Of a stretch of DNA of 64,000 bases, positions 49,905-59,841 are shown one piece after another. This DNA comes from Pseudomonas brassicacearum (GTDB lineage Bacteria; Pseudomonadota; Gammaproteobacteria; Pseudomonadales; Pseudomonadaceae). The stretch lies in contig NZ_MOBK01000009.1 in assembly GCF_003732265.1 (NCBI RefSeq), forward strand, positions 124,001 through 188,000, given 5' to 3'. Numbering within the stretch: position 1 is the first letter of the stretch; every line of letters starts with the position of its first letter. The translations under genes and the position numbers were made by a program. The notes under the pieces were generated by a model. The model made no database searches and was not told the origin of the DNA. It saw nothing but the letters and a program-made list of their open reading frames with translations.

Positions 49905-52900
49905 ATGGAACGTCTGACACGCATTTTGGTTGCACTGACCCGCTGGGGTCTGGGCCTGTGCGCGTTGGTACTGGTGTTGATGGCGTTGTACGTCAGCCTC
50001 GGCCGAGAACTGACGCCTCTGGTGGCCGAATACCGTGTCGACGTCGAAACCAAAGCCACCGAGGCCTTGGGCATGCCGCTGCAAATCGGCAAGCTGGAAG
50101 GCAACTGGAGTGGTTTTGCGCCGATCCTGCTGGCGCATGACGTGACCGTCGGCGAAGGCGCCAATGCCCTGCACCTGGACCAGGTGCGTGCGGTGCCGGA
50201 CATTTGGCAAAGCCTGTTGGCGCGCCAGGTGCGCATCGCTCACCTTGAACTCAATGGTTTGAAGATCAGCCTCAAGGAAGGCGACGACGGCCAGTGGGCG
50301 CTGGAAGGTTTGCCGGTGCAGAAGGATCAGCCGCTTGATCCGGAACAACTGCTCAACCGCATGCAAATGGTCCAACAGCTGTCGGTGATCGACAGTCAGG
50401 TGACTTTGCAGCCCTGGGGCCAGCCGCCGCTGACCTTGACCTACGTCGGCTTCAATCTGAAAACCGGTGCTTCCCGCCAACGCCTCGATGCGCGAATGAC
50501 CTTGCCCGATGGCCAGCCAGTGGCCATGAGTCTGCGCACCCGTATCCAGGCCAGTCAGTGGCGGGACGGTGAAGCAGAGGCTTACCTGAGCCTGCCGCAA
50601 AGCGACTGGTCGAAATGGCTGCCCGAGCGACTCACCCAGCAATGGGGTTTTTCCGAGATCAAGGCCGGTGGCGAGCTCTGGATCAATTGGGGCAAGGGCG
50701 CGCTGCAATCCGCGGCCATTCGCTTGAACGCACCGCAAGTCAAAGGCGCCTGCGCCGAACGCAAGCCGATCCAGATCAACAATCTGGCGCTCAATGGCTA
50801 TTTCCAGCGCAGCACTGAAGGCGTGGTGGTGACGCTGGATTCCCTGGCCATGAATTTCGGCGAGACGCGCTGGGAATCCCATGTGCAGGTCACACAAACC
50901 TCGGCCACCGACAAAGTCGAAGAACTCTGGCACCTGCAAGCCGACCGCGTCGACCTCACCCCGCTGACGCCGTTGTTGAACGCCTTGGGCCCACTGCCCG
51001 AAGGTGTCGCCACGGCGATCGAAAAACTCAAGGTGACCGGTGGGCTGCGCAATGTGCTGATCGACTTGCGCCCCAATGCCACCGACGACAGCAAGTTCAG
51101 CTTCGCGGCGAACCTCGACCGCGTTGGTTTTGATGCCTATCACGGCGCACCGGCGGCACGAAATGTCAGCGGCAGCATCAGCGGTGATCTCGGCAAGGGC
51201 GAGTTACGCATGGACAGCAAAGACTTTGTCCTGCACCTGGACCCGATTTTCGCCAAGCCATGGCAATACCTCCAGGCCAACGCGACGCTGACCTGGAAGC
51301 TCGACAAAGAAGGTTTCACCCTGATTGCGCCATACCTGAAGGTACTCGGCGAAGAGGGCAAGATTGCCGGTGACTTCCTGATCCGCCTGCATTTCGATCA
51401 CACCCAGGAAGACTACATGGACCTGCGGGTCGGCATGGTCGAGGGGGACGGTCGCTACACCGCCAAGTACCTGCCGAGCATGCTCAGCCCGGCGCTCGAC
51501 GAATGGTTGCGTACGGCAATTCTCAAGGGCGCGGTGGATGAAGGTTTCTTCCAGTATCAGGGCTCGCTGAACCATGGTGCGACAGATACCGCCCGCAGCA
51601 TCAGCCTGTTCTTCAAGGTGCATGATGCCGAACTGGCGTTCCAGCCGGGCTGGCCGCATGTGAGCAAGGTCACCGGTGATGTGTTTGTGGAAGACAGTGG
51701 CGTGCGGGTTCTGGCCAGCACGGGCCAGTTGCTCGACACTCAGGTGCGCGATATTTACGTCAATATCCCCCATGTTCCCGATGGCAAAACCGTCCATCTG
51801 TTCCTCGACGGCGGATTCGCCGGCGGCTTGGGTGATGGCCTGAGAATTCTTCAGGAAGCACCGATCGGCACCGCTGAAACGTTCGCCAAGTGGGAAGGTG
51901 AAGGCGAGCTGCAAGGCACGTTGAACCTGGATATCCCGCTGGCCAAAGGCGAGCAACCGAAGATTCTCGTCGATTTCAAGACTGCCAAGGCACGCCTGAA
52001 ACTGGCCGATCCCGCGCTGGAGTTGACTCAACTCAAGGGCGATTTCCGCTTTGACAGCACCAAGGGCTTGAGCGGGCAGAACATCAGCGCGCGGGCTTTT
52101 GACAAGCCTGTCACTGCACGGATTTTTGCCGATGGCAACGCGGGGAACATCAAGACACGCGTTATGGCTTCCGGTCAGGTCGAGGTCAAGAAACTCACGG
52201 ACTGGTTGAGCGTGACTCAACCTTTGCCGGTTTCCGGGGTCATCCCGTATCAGATGCAGCTAAACCTGGACGGTGCTGACAGTCAGTTGATGGTCAATTC
52301 CAACCTGAAAGGCGTGAAGGTCGATCTGCCGGCTCCCTTCGGCATGACGGCCGATGACAGCCGTGACACGACGTTCCGCATGACCCTGCAAGGACCGGAG
52401 CGGCGCTACTGGGTCAACTATGGTCAGCTGGCAAACTTCACGTTTGCAGCCCCCAGCGGTAGTTTTGCCGACGGTCGTGGTGAGCTGTTCCTCGGTGGTG
52501 GCGATGCCGTACTGCCCGGCGCCAAAGGCCTGCGGGTGCGCGGTGCGCTGTCGGAACTGGATGTCGGTCCCTGGCAGGATCTCGTGGGCAAATACGCCGG
52601 TCAGGATCCGGGTGGCAGTGCCAAGCAGTTTTTCAGCAGTGCAGACTTACAGATTGGCAAGCTCAGTGCGCTGGGCACGACCCTCGATCAGGCTTCCGTG
52701 CAGGTGAACCGAAAGCCTGCCAGTTGGGCGTTGCAACTCGATAGCCAGCAGGTCAAGGGCGCCGTCGGTGTTCCCGATGCGAAAGGCGCACCGATCACGG
52801 TCAATCTGCAGTACGTGCGGCTGCCCGCGGCGGATCCGAAGGTAGTGGCCGACGAGAACTCGCCCGATCCACTGGCCACGGTCGACCCGACAAAGATTCC

Positions 52901-53708
52901 GGCCCTGGACATCACCATCAATCAGCTCTTCCAGGGGCAGGATCTGGTGGGTGGCTGGTCGCTGAAAATTCGCCCGACCCCTAAAGGTATTGCACTCAAC
53001 AACCTCGACATGGGCCTCAAAGGCATTCTGTTGCAGGGCAGTGGCGGCTGGGAAGGTGTGCCTGGTAGTTCCAGCAGTTGGTACAAGGGTCGAATCAGCG
53101 GCAAGAATCTCGCCGATGTGCTCAAAGGCTGGGGCTTTGCGCCGAGCGTCACCAGTGAAGAGTTTCATATGGACGTTGACGGTCGCTGGCCCGGTTCGCC
53201 GGCCTGGCTGGCCAGCAAGCGTTTCTCCGGCACCCTGGATGCGTCGCTGAACAAGGGCCAGTTTGTTGAAGTCGAGGGCAGTGCCCAGGCCCTGAAGGTC
53301 TTTGGCCTGCTTAACTTCAACTCCATCGGCCGCCGTCTGCGCCTGGACTTTTCCGACCTGTTCGGCAAAGGCCTGAGCTATGACCGGGTCAAGGGATTGC
53401 TGGTCGGGACCAATGGCGTCTACGTCACCCGCGAACCGATCCGGATGACCGGTCCGTCCAGCAACGTAGAACTTGATGGCACCCTGAACCTGGTGGGTGA
53501 TCAGATCGATGCCAAGTTGCTGGTGACCTTGCCTGTGACCAACAACTTGCCGATTGCGGCGTTGATTGTCGGCGCGCCGGCCGTTGGCGGTGCGCTGTTC
53601 CTGATCGACAAACTGATCGGTGACCGTGTATCCCGTTTTGCCAGTGTGAAGTACACCGTCAAGGGCCCGTGGAAAGAGCCGCAGATTACCTACGACAAGC
53701 CTTTTTAA
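49905..53708 (+). CDS. yhdP: YhdP-family AsmA-like envelope protein
   Basis: The 1267-residue protein has one N-terminal membrane helix (LGLCALVLVLMALYVSLG) and a very long, beta-rich periplasmic part. The C-terminal DUF3971/AsmA-like region includes GRISGKNLADVLKGWGF, FSGTLDASLNKGQF and LLNFNSIGRRLRLDFSDLFGKGLSYD. YhdP, TamB and YdbH of E. coli are bridge-like proteins that carry phospholipids to the outer membrane; the same role is likely here. The length matches E. coli YhdP (1266). GGGAG lies 9 bases before the ATG at 49905. Confidence 0.94.
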   Translation: MERLTRILVALTRWGLGLCALVLVLMALYVSLGRELTPLVAEYRVDVETKATEALGMPLQIGKLEGNWSGFAPILLAHDVTVGEGANALHLDQVRAVPDIWQSLLARQVRIAHLELNGLKISLKEGDDGQWALEGLPVQKDQPLDPEQLLNRMQMVQQLSVIDSQVTLQPWGQPPLTLTYVGFNLKTGASRQRLDARMTLPDGQPVAMSLRTRIQASQWRDGEAEAYLSLPQSDWSKWLPERLTQQWGFSEIKAGGELWINWGKGALQSAAIRLNAPQVKGACAERKPIQINNLALNGYFQRSTEGVVVTLDSLAMNFGETRWESHVQVTQTSATDKVEELWHLQADRVDLTPLTPLLNALGPLPEGVATAIEKLKVTGGLRNVLIDLRPNATDDSKFSFAANLDRVGFDAYHGAPAARNVSGSISGDLGKGELRMDSKDFVLHLDPIFAKPWQYLQANATLTWKLDKEGFTLIAPYLKVLGEEGKIAGDFLIRLHFDHTQEDYMDLRVGMVEGDGRYTAKYLPSMLSPALDEWLRTAILKGAVDEGFFQYQGSLNHGATDTARSISLFFKVHDAELAFQPGWPHVSKVTGDVFVEDSGVRVLASTGQLLDTQVRDIYVNIPHVPDGKTVHLFLDGGFAGGLGDGLRILQEAPIGTAETFAKWEGEGELQGTLNLDIPLAKGEQPKILVDFKTAKARLKLADPALELTQLKGDFRFDSTKGLSGQNISARAFDKPVTARIFADGNAGNIKTRVMASGQVEVKKLTDWLSVTQPLPVSGVIPYQMQLNLDGADSQLMVNSNLKGVKVDLPAPFGMTADDSRDTTFRMTLQGPERRYWVNYGQLANFTFAAPSGSFADGRGELFLGGGDAVLPGAKGLRVRGALSELDVGPWQDLVGKYAGQDPGGSAKQFFSSADLQIGKLSALGTTLDQASVQVNRKPASWALQLDSQQVKGAVGVPDAKGAPITVNLQYVRLPAADPKVVADENSPDPLATVDPTKIPALDITINQLFQGQDLVGGWSLKIRPTPKGIALNNLDMGLKGILLQGSGGWEGVPGSSSSWYKGRISGKNLADVLKGWGFAPSVTSEEFHMDVDGRWPGSPAWLASKRFSGTLDASLNKGQFVEVEGSAQALKVFGLLNFNSIGRRLRLDFSDLFGKGLSYDRVKGLLVGTNGVYVTREPIRMTGPSSNVELDGTLNLVGDQIDAKLLVTLPVTNNLPIAALIVGAPAVGGALFLIDKLIGDRVSRFASVKYTVKGPWKEPQITYDKPF

Positions 53709-53787
53709 GTCGCTTTTGAAAAAGCACTCGTCAAGGATGGAGTAGCATGGGCGCCTGTTCTCATGAAATGCGATGCAGGAGCACTCC

Positions 53788-54636
53788 ATGTCAGTAGCGG
53801 TGATTCAAATGGTCAGCCAGAGCGATGTGCTGGCCAACCTGGCCCAGGCCCGCCGGCTGCTTGAGCAGGCAGCGGCCGGCGGTGCGCAACTCGCCGTGCT
53901 GCCGGAAAACTTCGCCGCCATGGGCCGTCGCGACATCGCCGACATCGGCCGCGCCGAGGCGTTGGGTGATGGCCCGATCCTGCCATGGTTGAAACAGACC
54001 GCCCTCGACCTCAAGTTATGGATAGTGGCCGGCACATTGCCGCTGCCGCCGGTGGATCAACCGACGGCGAAGGTGCATGCCTGCTCGTTGTTGGTGAACG
54101 ATCATGGCGAAACGGTAGCGCGCTACGACAAGCTGCACTTGTTTGATGTGGACGTGGCGGACAATCGCGGGCGTTATCGCGAGTCCGATGACTATGCTTA
54201 TGGCAGTGGCGTGGTGGTTGCGGATACGCCGGTCGGTCGAGTCGGCCTGACGGTGTGTTACGACCTGCGCTTCCCGGAGCTGTACAGCGAATTACGGGCT
54301 GCCGGGGCGCAATTGATTACCGCGCCGTCGGCGTTTACGGCGGTGACCGGCGCGGCGCATTGGGATGTGCTGATTCGCGCCCGGGCTATCGAGACTCAAT
54401 GTTATGTGCTGGCGGCCGCTCAGGGTGGAACGCATCCGGGGCCGCGAGAAACCTGGGGGCATGCCGCAATCGTCGACCCCTGGGGCCGGGTGCTGGCACA
54501 ACAGGATCAAGGCGAGGCCGTGCTGCTGGCCGAACGCGATAGCAGCGAACAAGCGTCCATCAGGGCGCGGATGCCGGTGTCCAGTCACCGGCGCTTTTTC
54601 TCGCAGGGCGCTCAGCGACCTGCCTCAGAACTATGA
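53788..54636 (+). CDS. Nitrilase-superfamily carbon-nitrogen hydrolase (Nit1/YafV-like)
   Basis: The 282-residue enzyme carries the E-K-C triad: E40 in VLPENFA, K115 in RYDKLHLFD and C157 in TVCYDLRFPELY. The sequence IVAGTLPL and AAAQGGTHPGPRETWGHA match the Nit1 branch, whose members repair deaminated glutathione. In pseudomonads this gene regularly sits between yhdP and tldD. Start at 53788 with AGGAG upstream. Substrate is inferred. Confidence 0.9.
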   Translation: MSVAVIQMVSQSDVLANLAQARRLLEQAAAGGAQLAVLPENFAAMGRRDIADIGRAEALGDGPILPWLKQTALDLKLWIVAGTLPLPPVDQPTAKVHACSLLVNDHGETVARYDKLHLFDVDVADNRGRYRESDDYAYGSGVVVADTPVGRVGLTVCYDLRFPELYSELRAAGAQLITAPSAFTAVTGAAHWDVLIRARAIETQCYVLAAAQGGTHPGPRETWGHAAIVDPWGRVLAQQDQGEAVLLAERDSSEQASIRARMPVSSHRRFFSQGAQRPASEL

Positions 54637-54654
54637 ATTTAAGGCGTAAAGCAT

Positions 54655-56097
54655 ATGAGCGAGTTGTTGTCCTCAGTCAGTGAACACCTCCTGGCGCCCG
54701 GCGGCGTAACGATCGAGAGCCTGCAAGGTGTGCTCGGTGATCTGGCCGGCCCGGGCATTGATGCCGCCGACCTGTATTTCCAGGGGCAGATTTCCGAGTC
54801 CTGGGCGCTGGAAGACGGGATCGTCAAGGAAGGCAGCTTCAACCTCGACCAAGGCGTCGGCGTGCGTGCGCAATCGGGTGAAAAAACCGGTTTTGCCTAC
54901 AGCAATGCCATCACCCTGGAAGCCCTGGGTGCCGCGGCCCGTGCCGCGCGTTCGATCTCCCGCGCCGGGCAGAACGGCACGGTGCAGGCTTTCACCACCC
55001 AGGACGTCGCCCAGTTGTATGGGCCGGACAACCCGCTGGAAGTGATCTCCCGCGCCGAGAAAGTCGAACTGCTCAAGCGCATCGATGCGGCCACCCGCGC
55101 CCTCGATCCACGCATTCAGCAAGTGACTGTGAGCATGGCCGGTGTCTGGGAGCGCATCCTCGTTGCTTCCACCGACGGCAGCCTGGCCGCCGATGTACGG
55201 CCGCTGGTGCGCTTCAACGTGAGCGTGATCGTCGAACAAAACGGTCGCCGCGAGCGCGGTGGTCATGGCGGTGGCGGGCGTACCGATTACCGCTATTTCC
55301 TCAGTGATGACCGCGCCATGGGCTACGCCCGTGAAGCGTTGCGTCAGGCACTGGTCAACCTTGAGGCCATTCCGGCGCCGGCTGGCACGTTGCCGGTGGT
55401 GTTGGGTTCCGGCTGGTCCGGCGTGCTGCTGCACGAAGCGGTCGGCCACGGTCTGGAAGGCGACTTCAACCGCAAGGGCAGTTCGGCCTACAGCGGGCGC
55501 ATGGGCGAAATGGTTGCCTCCAAGCTGTGCACCATCGTCGATGACGGCACGCTGGCCGGCCGTCGCGGCTCCCTGAGCGTCGACGACGAAGGCACCCCGA
55601 CCGAGTGCACCACGTTGATCGAAAACGGCGTACTTAAAGGCTACATGCAGGACAAGCTCAACGCGCGCCTGATGGGCGTGGCCCGTACCGGTAACGGTCG
55701 TCGCGAATCCTACGCGCACCTGCCGATGCCGCGCATGACCAACACCTACATGCTGGCGGGCGAAAGCGATCCGGCGGAAATCATCGCCTCGGTGAAACGC
55801 GGCATCTACTGCGCCAACCTCGGCGGTGGCCAGGTGGACATCACCAGCGGTAAATTCGTGTTCTCCACCAGCGAGGCGTACCTGATCGAAGACGGCAAGA
55901 TTACCGCCCCGGTCAAAGGCGCGACGTTGATCGGCAACGGCCCGGAAGCCATGAGCAAGGTGTCGATGGTCGGTAACGATCTGGCGCTGGACAGCGGCGT
56001 GGGGACGTGTGGCAAGGATGGGCAGTCGGTGCCGGTGGGTGTCGGCCAGCCAACGCTGAAAATTGATGCGATCACTGTGGGTGGCACAGGATCGTAA
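54655..56097 (+). CDS. tldD: Metalloprotease subunit TldD
   Basis: The 480-residue protein is the catalytic half of the TldD/TldE protease that trims modified peptides and acts on unfolded substrates. The zinc motif is H260-E-A-V-G-H264 in LLHEAVGHGLEGD, with the third ligand cysteine expected in the C-terminal part. The partner PmbA/TldE is encoded at 56780. It follows the nitrilase gene by 18 bases, so they are co-transcribed. Confidence 0.96.
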   Translation: MSELLSSVSEHLLAPGGVTIESLQGVLGDLAGPGIDAADLYFQGQISESWALEDGIVKEGSFNLDQGVGVRAQSGEKTGFAYSNAITLEALGAAARAARSISRAGQNGTVQAFTTQDVAQLYGPDNPLEVISRAEKVELLKRIDAATRALDPRIQQVTVSMAGVWERILVASTDGSLAADVRPLVRFNVSVIVEQNGRRERGGHGGGGRTDYRYFLSDDRAMGYAREALRQALVNLEAIPAPAGTLPVVLGSGWSGVLLHEAVGHGLEGDFNRKGSSAYSGRMGEMVASKLCTIVDDGTLAGRRGSLSVDDEGTPTECTTLIENGVLKGYMQDKLNARLMGVARTGNGRRESYAHLPMPRMTNTYMLAGESDPAEIIASVKRGIYCANLGGGQVDITSGKFVFSTSEAYLIEDGKITAPVKGATLIGNGPEAMSKVSMVGNDLALDSGVGTCGKDGQSVPVGVGQPTLKIDAITVGGTGS

Positions 56098-56109
56098 GCA
56101 GGGATGGAG

Positions 56110-56143
56110 CTTCGGGTGAACCGCGTGCGGCTCACCCGAGAAG
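56110..56143. terminator. Hairpin between convergent tldD and darP
   Basis: CTTCGGGTGA and TCACCCGAGAAG enclose CCGC/GCGG, making a stem of about 14 bp with small bulges. There is no clean T-run, so efficiency is uncertain. Confidence 0.45.
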
Positions 56144-56147
56144 GGAC

Positions 56148-56672
56148 TTAACGCAGACCGCGTTGAGTCTCGTCCAGCTCACGGATGTACTTGAAGATTT
56201 TACGGCTCGATGCCGGTGGCTTGTTGGTCGCCAGTTCGTGCTGGGCCTGACGGATCAGGGAGCGCAATTGCTGGCGATCAGCCTCCGGGTAGTCGACCAC
56301 GAACTTCTCCAGGACCGCATCGTCGCCCGCGATCAAGCGATCGCGCCAGCGTTCCAGGCCATGGAAACGTTCGTTGTACTGCCGGGTGGAGGCATCGAGT
56401 TGATCGAGCAAGGTCAGAATGGCGTCAGTGTCCTGATCGCGCATCAGTTTGCCGATGAACATAAGGTGCCGTTTACGCGCGATATTCGCGGTGTGCTTGG
56501 GCGCATCAGCCAGGGCCCGGCGCATGGCGTCGGTCAACGGCAGTTTTGCCAGCAAGTCAGGCTTGAGTGTTGTAAGGCGCTCGCCAAGGTCAACCAGAGC
56601 ATGAAGCTCGCGTTTAACCTGGGATTTGCTTTTTTCTCCCGTATCGAGGGAGTCGTCGTAAGAATCAACCAT
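56148..56672 (-). CDS. darP: Ribosome-associated protein DarP/YjgA (DUF615)
   Basis: The 174-residue protein promotes 50S subunit assembly. KSKSQVKRELHALVDLGERL, KRHLMFIGKLMRDQD and LRSLIRQAQHELATNKPPASSRKIFKYI are characteristic of DUF615. I chose the ATG at 56672 (MVDSYDDSL), which has the acidic start typical of the family. It lies between tldD and pmbA on the opposite strand, the common arrangement in gamma-proteobacteria. Confidence 0.94.
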   Translation of the reverse strand: MVDSYDDSLDTGEKSKSQVKRELHALVDLGERLTTLKPDLLAKLPLTDAMRRALADAPKHTANIARKRHLMFIGKLMRDQDTDAILTLLDQLDASTRQYNERFHGLERWRDRLIAGDDAVLEKFVVDYPEADRQQLRSLIRQAQHELATNKPPASSRKIFKYIRELDETQRGLR

Positions 56673-56779
56673 GGTGGCCGTCCGCAAAGAAACGCCGCCA
56701 TGATAACCAGTCGGGGGCCGCTTGTCCGGCCCGGTCGCTCGAAGGCCTTACCGAAAGCAGAATTTGAGTGGAGAACAGC

Positions 56780-58126
56780 ATGAGTGCAGTTGAAAGCGTC
56801 GGCCCACAAGCGTTGCCGGCACTGCAAGAACAAGTCGAGCAGATCATCGCTGAAGCCAAGCGTCAGGGCGCCAGCGCCTGCGAAGTCGCTGTGTCCCTGG
56901 AGCAGGGCCTGTCCACGTCGGTGCGTCAGCGCGAGGTCGAAACCGTCGAATTCAACCGTGATCAGGGCTTTGGCATCACCTTGTACGTCGGCCAGCGCAA
57001 AGGCTCGGCCAGTACCTCGGCGAGCGGTCCTGAGGCCATTCGCGAAACCGTCGCGGCGGCGCTGGCCATCGCCAAGCACACCTCGGAAGACGAAGCCTCG
57101 GGCCTGGCGGATGCCGCGCTGATGGCTCGCGATCTGCAGGATTTCGACCTGTTCCACGAATGGGATATCACCCCGGAACAAGCCATCGAACAAGCGCTGG
57201 CCTGCGAAGCCGCTGCGTTTGCCACCGACAGCCGGATCAAGAATGCCGATGGCACCACCCTCAGCACCCATCAGGGTTGCCGGGTGTACGGCAACAGCCA
57301 CGGGTTTATCGGTGGTTACGCGTCGACCCGCCACAGCCTGAGCTGCGTGATGATCGCCGAGGCTGATGGCCAGATGCAGCGTGATTACTGGTACGACGTG
57401 AACCGTCAGGGCAATTTGCTGGCCGACCCGGTGAGCATCGGCCAGCGTGCCGCGCAACGGGCGGCGAGCCGTCTGGGCGCGCGTCCGGTGCCGACCTGCG
57501 AGGTGCCGGTGCTGTTTTCCGCCGAGCTGGCGGGTGGTTTGTTCGGCAGCTTCCTGTCGGCGATTTCCGGCGGCAGTTTGTACCGCAAATCGTCGTTCCT
57601 CGAAGGCACGCTGGGTCAGAAGCTGTTCCCGGAGTGGTTGACCATCGACGAGCGTCCGCACTTGATGCGCGCCATGGGCAGTTCGGCGTTCGATGGCGAT
57701 GGCTTGGCGACTTACGCCAAACCGTTCGTCGAAAAGGGTGAGCTGGTTTCGTACATTCTCGGCACGTACTCGGGGCGCAAACTCGGCATGCCGAGCACCG
57801 CCAACGCTGGCGGCGTGCATAACCTGTTCGTTACCCACGGCGATGAAGACCAGGCTGCCTTGCTGCGTCGCATGGGCCGTGGCCTGCTGGTCACGGAGCT
57901 GATGGGTCAGGGCCTGAACATGGTCACTGGCGATTACTCCCGGGGTGCGGCGGGTTACTGGGTCGAGAACGGCGAAATCCAGTTCGCCGTGCAGGAAGTG
58001 ACCATCGCCGGCAACATGCGTGACATGTTCAAGCAGATTGTTGCGGTCGGTAATGACCTTGAGTTGCGCAGCAACATTCGCACCGGTTCGGTGCTGATCG
58101 AGCGCATGACGGTGGCGGGCAGCTAA
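56780..58126 (+). CDS. pmbA: Metalloprotease subunit PmbA (TldE)
   Basis: The 448-residue partner of TldD has the same fold but lacks the HExxxH zinc motif, as expected. LEQGLSTSVRQREVETVEFN, STHQGCRVYGNSHGFIGGY and GTYSGRKLGMPSTANAGG are conserved PmbA segments. GGAG lies 7 bases before the ATG at 56780. A strong terminator ends the unit. Confidence 0.95.
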   Translation: MSAVESVGPQALPALQEQVEQIIAEAKRQGASACEVAVSLEQGLSTSVRQREVETVEFNRDQGFGITLYVGQRKGSASTSASGPEAIRETVAAALAIAKHTSEDEASGLADAALMARDLQDFDLFHEWDITPEQAIEQALACEAAAFATDSRIKNADGTTLSTHQGCRVYGNSHGFIGGYASTRHSLSCVMIAEADGQMQRDYWYDVNRQGNLLADPVSIGQRAAQRAASRLGARPVPTCEVPVLFSAELAGGLFGSFLSAISGGSLYRKSSFLEGTLGQKLFPEWLTIDERPHLMRAMGSSAFDGDGLATYAKPFVEKGELVSYILGTYSGRKLGMPSTANAGGVHNLFVTHGDEDQAALLRRMGRGLLVTELMGQGLNMVTGDYSRGAAGYWVENGEIQFAVQEVTIAGNMRDMFKQIVAVGNDLELRSNIRTGSVLIERMTVAGS

Positions 58127-58138
58127 ACTCGCTTGTCA

Positions 58139-58180
58139 CAAAAAAGGCGCGCCACCTGATTGGGTGGTGCGCCTTTTTTT
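58139..58180. terminator. Bidirectional intrinsic terminator between pmbA and ptsO
   Basis: AAAAAAGGCGCGCCACC and GGTGGTGCGCCTTTTTTT form an 11-bp stem with a 6-base loop and long A and T tracts on both sides. Confidence 0.92.
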
Positions 58181-58213
58181 ATCGGGATGTGCGGCTTTGG
58201 TCTGGACTGGCGT

Positions 58214-58489
58214 TTACTCGCCTTCGTCGAAATAACGGTCGATCAAGTCCTTCAACGCATCCAGGGCCCTTTGCGCGTCTTCGCCTTCGGTGCTGATATA
58301 GATTTTGGTGCCTTTGCCCGCAGCGAGCATCATCATGGCCATGATGCTTTTGCCATCGACTGTGGATTCCGGCGTGCGCCCGACCCGGATCGTGCAATCC
58401 TTGAACTCGCCGGCAACCCCAACGAATTTTGCAGAAGCACGGGCATGCAGGCCCAGCTTGTTGATGATTTCGATTTCCAGAGCAGGCAT
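58214..58489 (-). CDS. ptsO: Nitrogen PTS phosphocarrier NPr
   Basis: The 91-residue HPr-like protein passes phosphate to PtsN. The phosphorylation site is H15 in KLGLHARASAKFV, and KSIMAMMMLAAGKG follows. It is the last gene of the rpoN cluster, 15 bases after rapZ. Confidence 0.96.
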   Translation of the reverse strand: MPALEIEIINKLGLHARASAKFVGVAGEFKDCTIRVGRTPESTVDGKSIMAMMMLAAGKGTKIYISTEGEDAQRALDALKDLIDRYFDEGE

Positions 58490-58504
58490 CGCGGTGTGAA
58501 TCCT

Positions 58505-59362
58505 TTAGCTGAGGTCGCGGTGGCGGACCTGGACGTTCTTCAGGGATTGTTGCAGAACCTGGCCCAGACGTTCGGTCAGGTAGACGGAGCGGTGATGCCC
58601 GCCGGTGCAGCCAATGGCAATGGTGACATAAGCACGGTTGCTGGCGGCAAAGCGCGGCAGCCACTTGAGCAGATACGACGATATGTCCTGGAACATTTCT
58701 TCGACGTCCGGTTGAGCGGCGAGGTAGTCGGCCACCGGTTGATCGAGCCCGGACTGCGCACGCAGCTCCGGCTTCCAGTAAGGGTTGGGCAGGCAACGCA
58801 CGTCGAACACCAGGTCCGCGTCCACCGGCATGCCACGCTTGAATCCGAACGACTCGACCAGAAAGGCAGTACCGGCTTCCGGCTGGTTCAGCAGGCGCAG
58901 CTTGATGGTGTCGCGTAACTGGTACAGGTTCAGATTCGTGGTGTTGATCTTGAGGTCGGCCAGATCGACGATCGGACCCAGCAGATTGCTTTCGTCCTCG
59001 ATCGCCTCGGCTAATGAACGGTTGGCGGTGCTCAACGGGTGACGACGACGGGTTTCGGAAAAACGCTTGAGCAAGGTTTCTTCGTCGGCGTCCAGGTACA
59101 GCACATCGCACTTGATATGCCGGCTACGGACTTCTTCGAGCAGTTCGGGGAAGCGTGACAGGTGGCTCGGCAGGTTACGCGCATCGATGGACACGGCGAC
59201 CAGCGGCTGTGCCAGTTCAGTATGAATCAGTGCGCGTTCGGCGAGTTCCGGCAGCAGGCCGGCGGGCAGGTTGTCGATGCAGTAGTAGCCGTTGTCCTCG
59301 AGAACATCGAGTACGGTGCTTTTACCTGAGCCGGAACGGCCACTGACAATGATCAAGCGCAT
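58505..59362 (-). CDS. rapZ: RNase adapter protein RapZ
   Basis: The 285-residue protein has Walker A GRSGSGKST (residues 8-16), the YLDADEETLLKRFSETRRRHPL segment and the C-terminal GCTGGHHRSVYLTERL site. In enterics RapZ controls glucosamine-6-phosphate synthase through small RNA decay; whether that holds in Pseudomonas is unproven. It follows ptsN by 2 bases. Confidence 0.94.
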   Translation of the reverse strand: MRLIIVSGRSGSGKSTVLDVLEDNGYYCIDNLPAGLLPELAERALIHTELAQPLVAVSIDARNLPSHLSRFPELLEEVRSRHIKCDVLYLDADEETLLKRFSETRRRHPLSTANRSLAEAIEDESNLLGPIVDLADLKINTTNLNLYQLRDTIKLRLLNQPEAGTAFLVESFGFKRGMPVDADLVFDVRCLPNPYWKPELRAQSGLDQPVADYLAAQPDVEEMFQDISSYLLKWLPRFAASNRAYVTIAIGCTGGHHRSVYLTERLGQVLQQSLKNVQVRHRDLS

Positions 59363-59364
59363 GG

Positions 59365-59829
59365 TTACGGACCGTTTTGCTCGTCCAGGACAACCTGATA
59401 CAAGGCTTCGTTGCTCGGGGCGCTGCGAAGACGATCACGGACTTCCTTGCGATCGAGCATGCTGGCGATCTGACGGAGCAGTTCAAGGTGCGCATCGGTA
59501 GCGGCTTGCGGGACCAGCAGTACGAACAGCAAGTCAACCGGAGCGCCGTCGATAGCGTCGAAATCAATAGGGGCGTCGAGGTGCATCAAGGCGCTGATGG
59601 GCGACTCGCAACCCTTCAGACGGCAGTGGGGGATGGCGATGCCGTTACCAAAACCGGTCGAGCCGAGTTTTTCACGGGCAATCAAAGCCTCGAAGACATC
59701 TTGCATCTCCAGATCCGGCACTTCCCGGGCGATCAGGTTGGCAATTTGTTCGAGGGCTTTCTTTTTACTGCCGCCCGGCACGTTCACGAGGGAACGGCCG
59801 GGGGTCAGGATGTTTTCAAGTCGGATCAT
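59365..59829 (-). CDS. ptsN: Nitrogen PTS enzyme IIA
   Basis: The 154-residue regulator is phosphorylated on H68 (GIAIPHCRLKG) by NPr. Its phosphorylation state influences potassium, nitrogen and polymer metabolism in pseudomonads. TGFGNGIAIPH and LLFVLLVPQAATDAHLELL are standard. It is 12 bases after hpf. Confidence 0.96.
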   Translation of the reverse strand: MIRLENILTPGRSLVNVPGGSKKKALEQIANLIAREVPDLEMQDVFEALIAREKLGSTGFGNGIAIPHCRLKGCESPISALMHLDAPIDFDAIDGAPVDLLFVLLVPQAATDAHLELLRQIASMLDRKEVRDRLRSAPSNEALYQVVLDEQNGP

Positions 59830-59841
59830 GGGTTGGGAGTG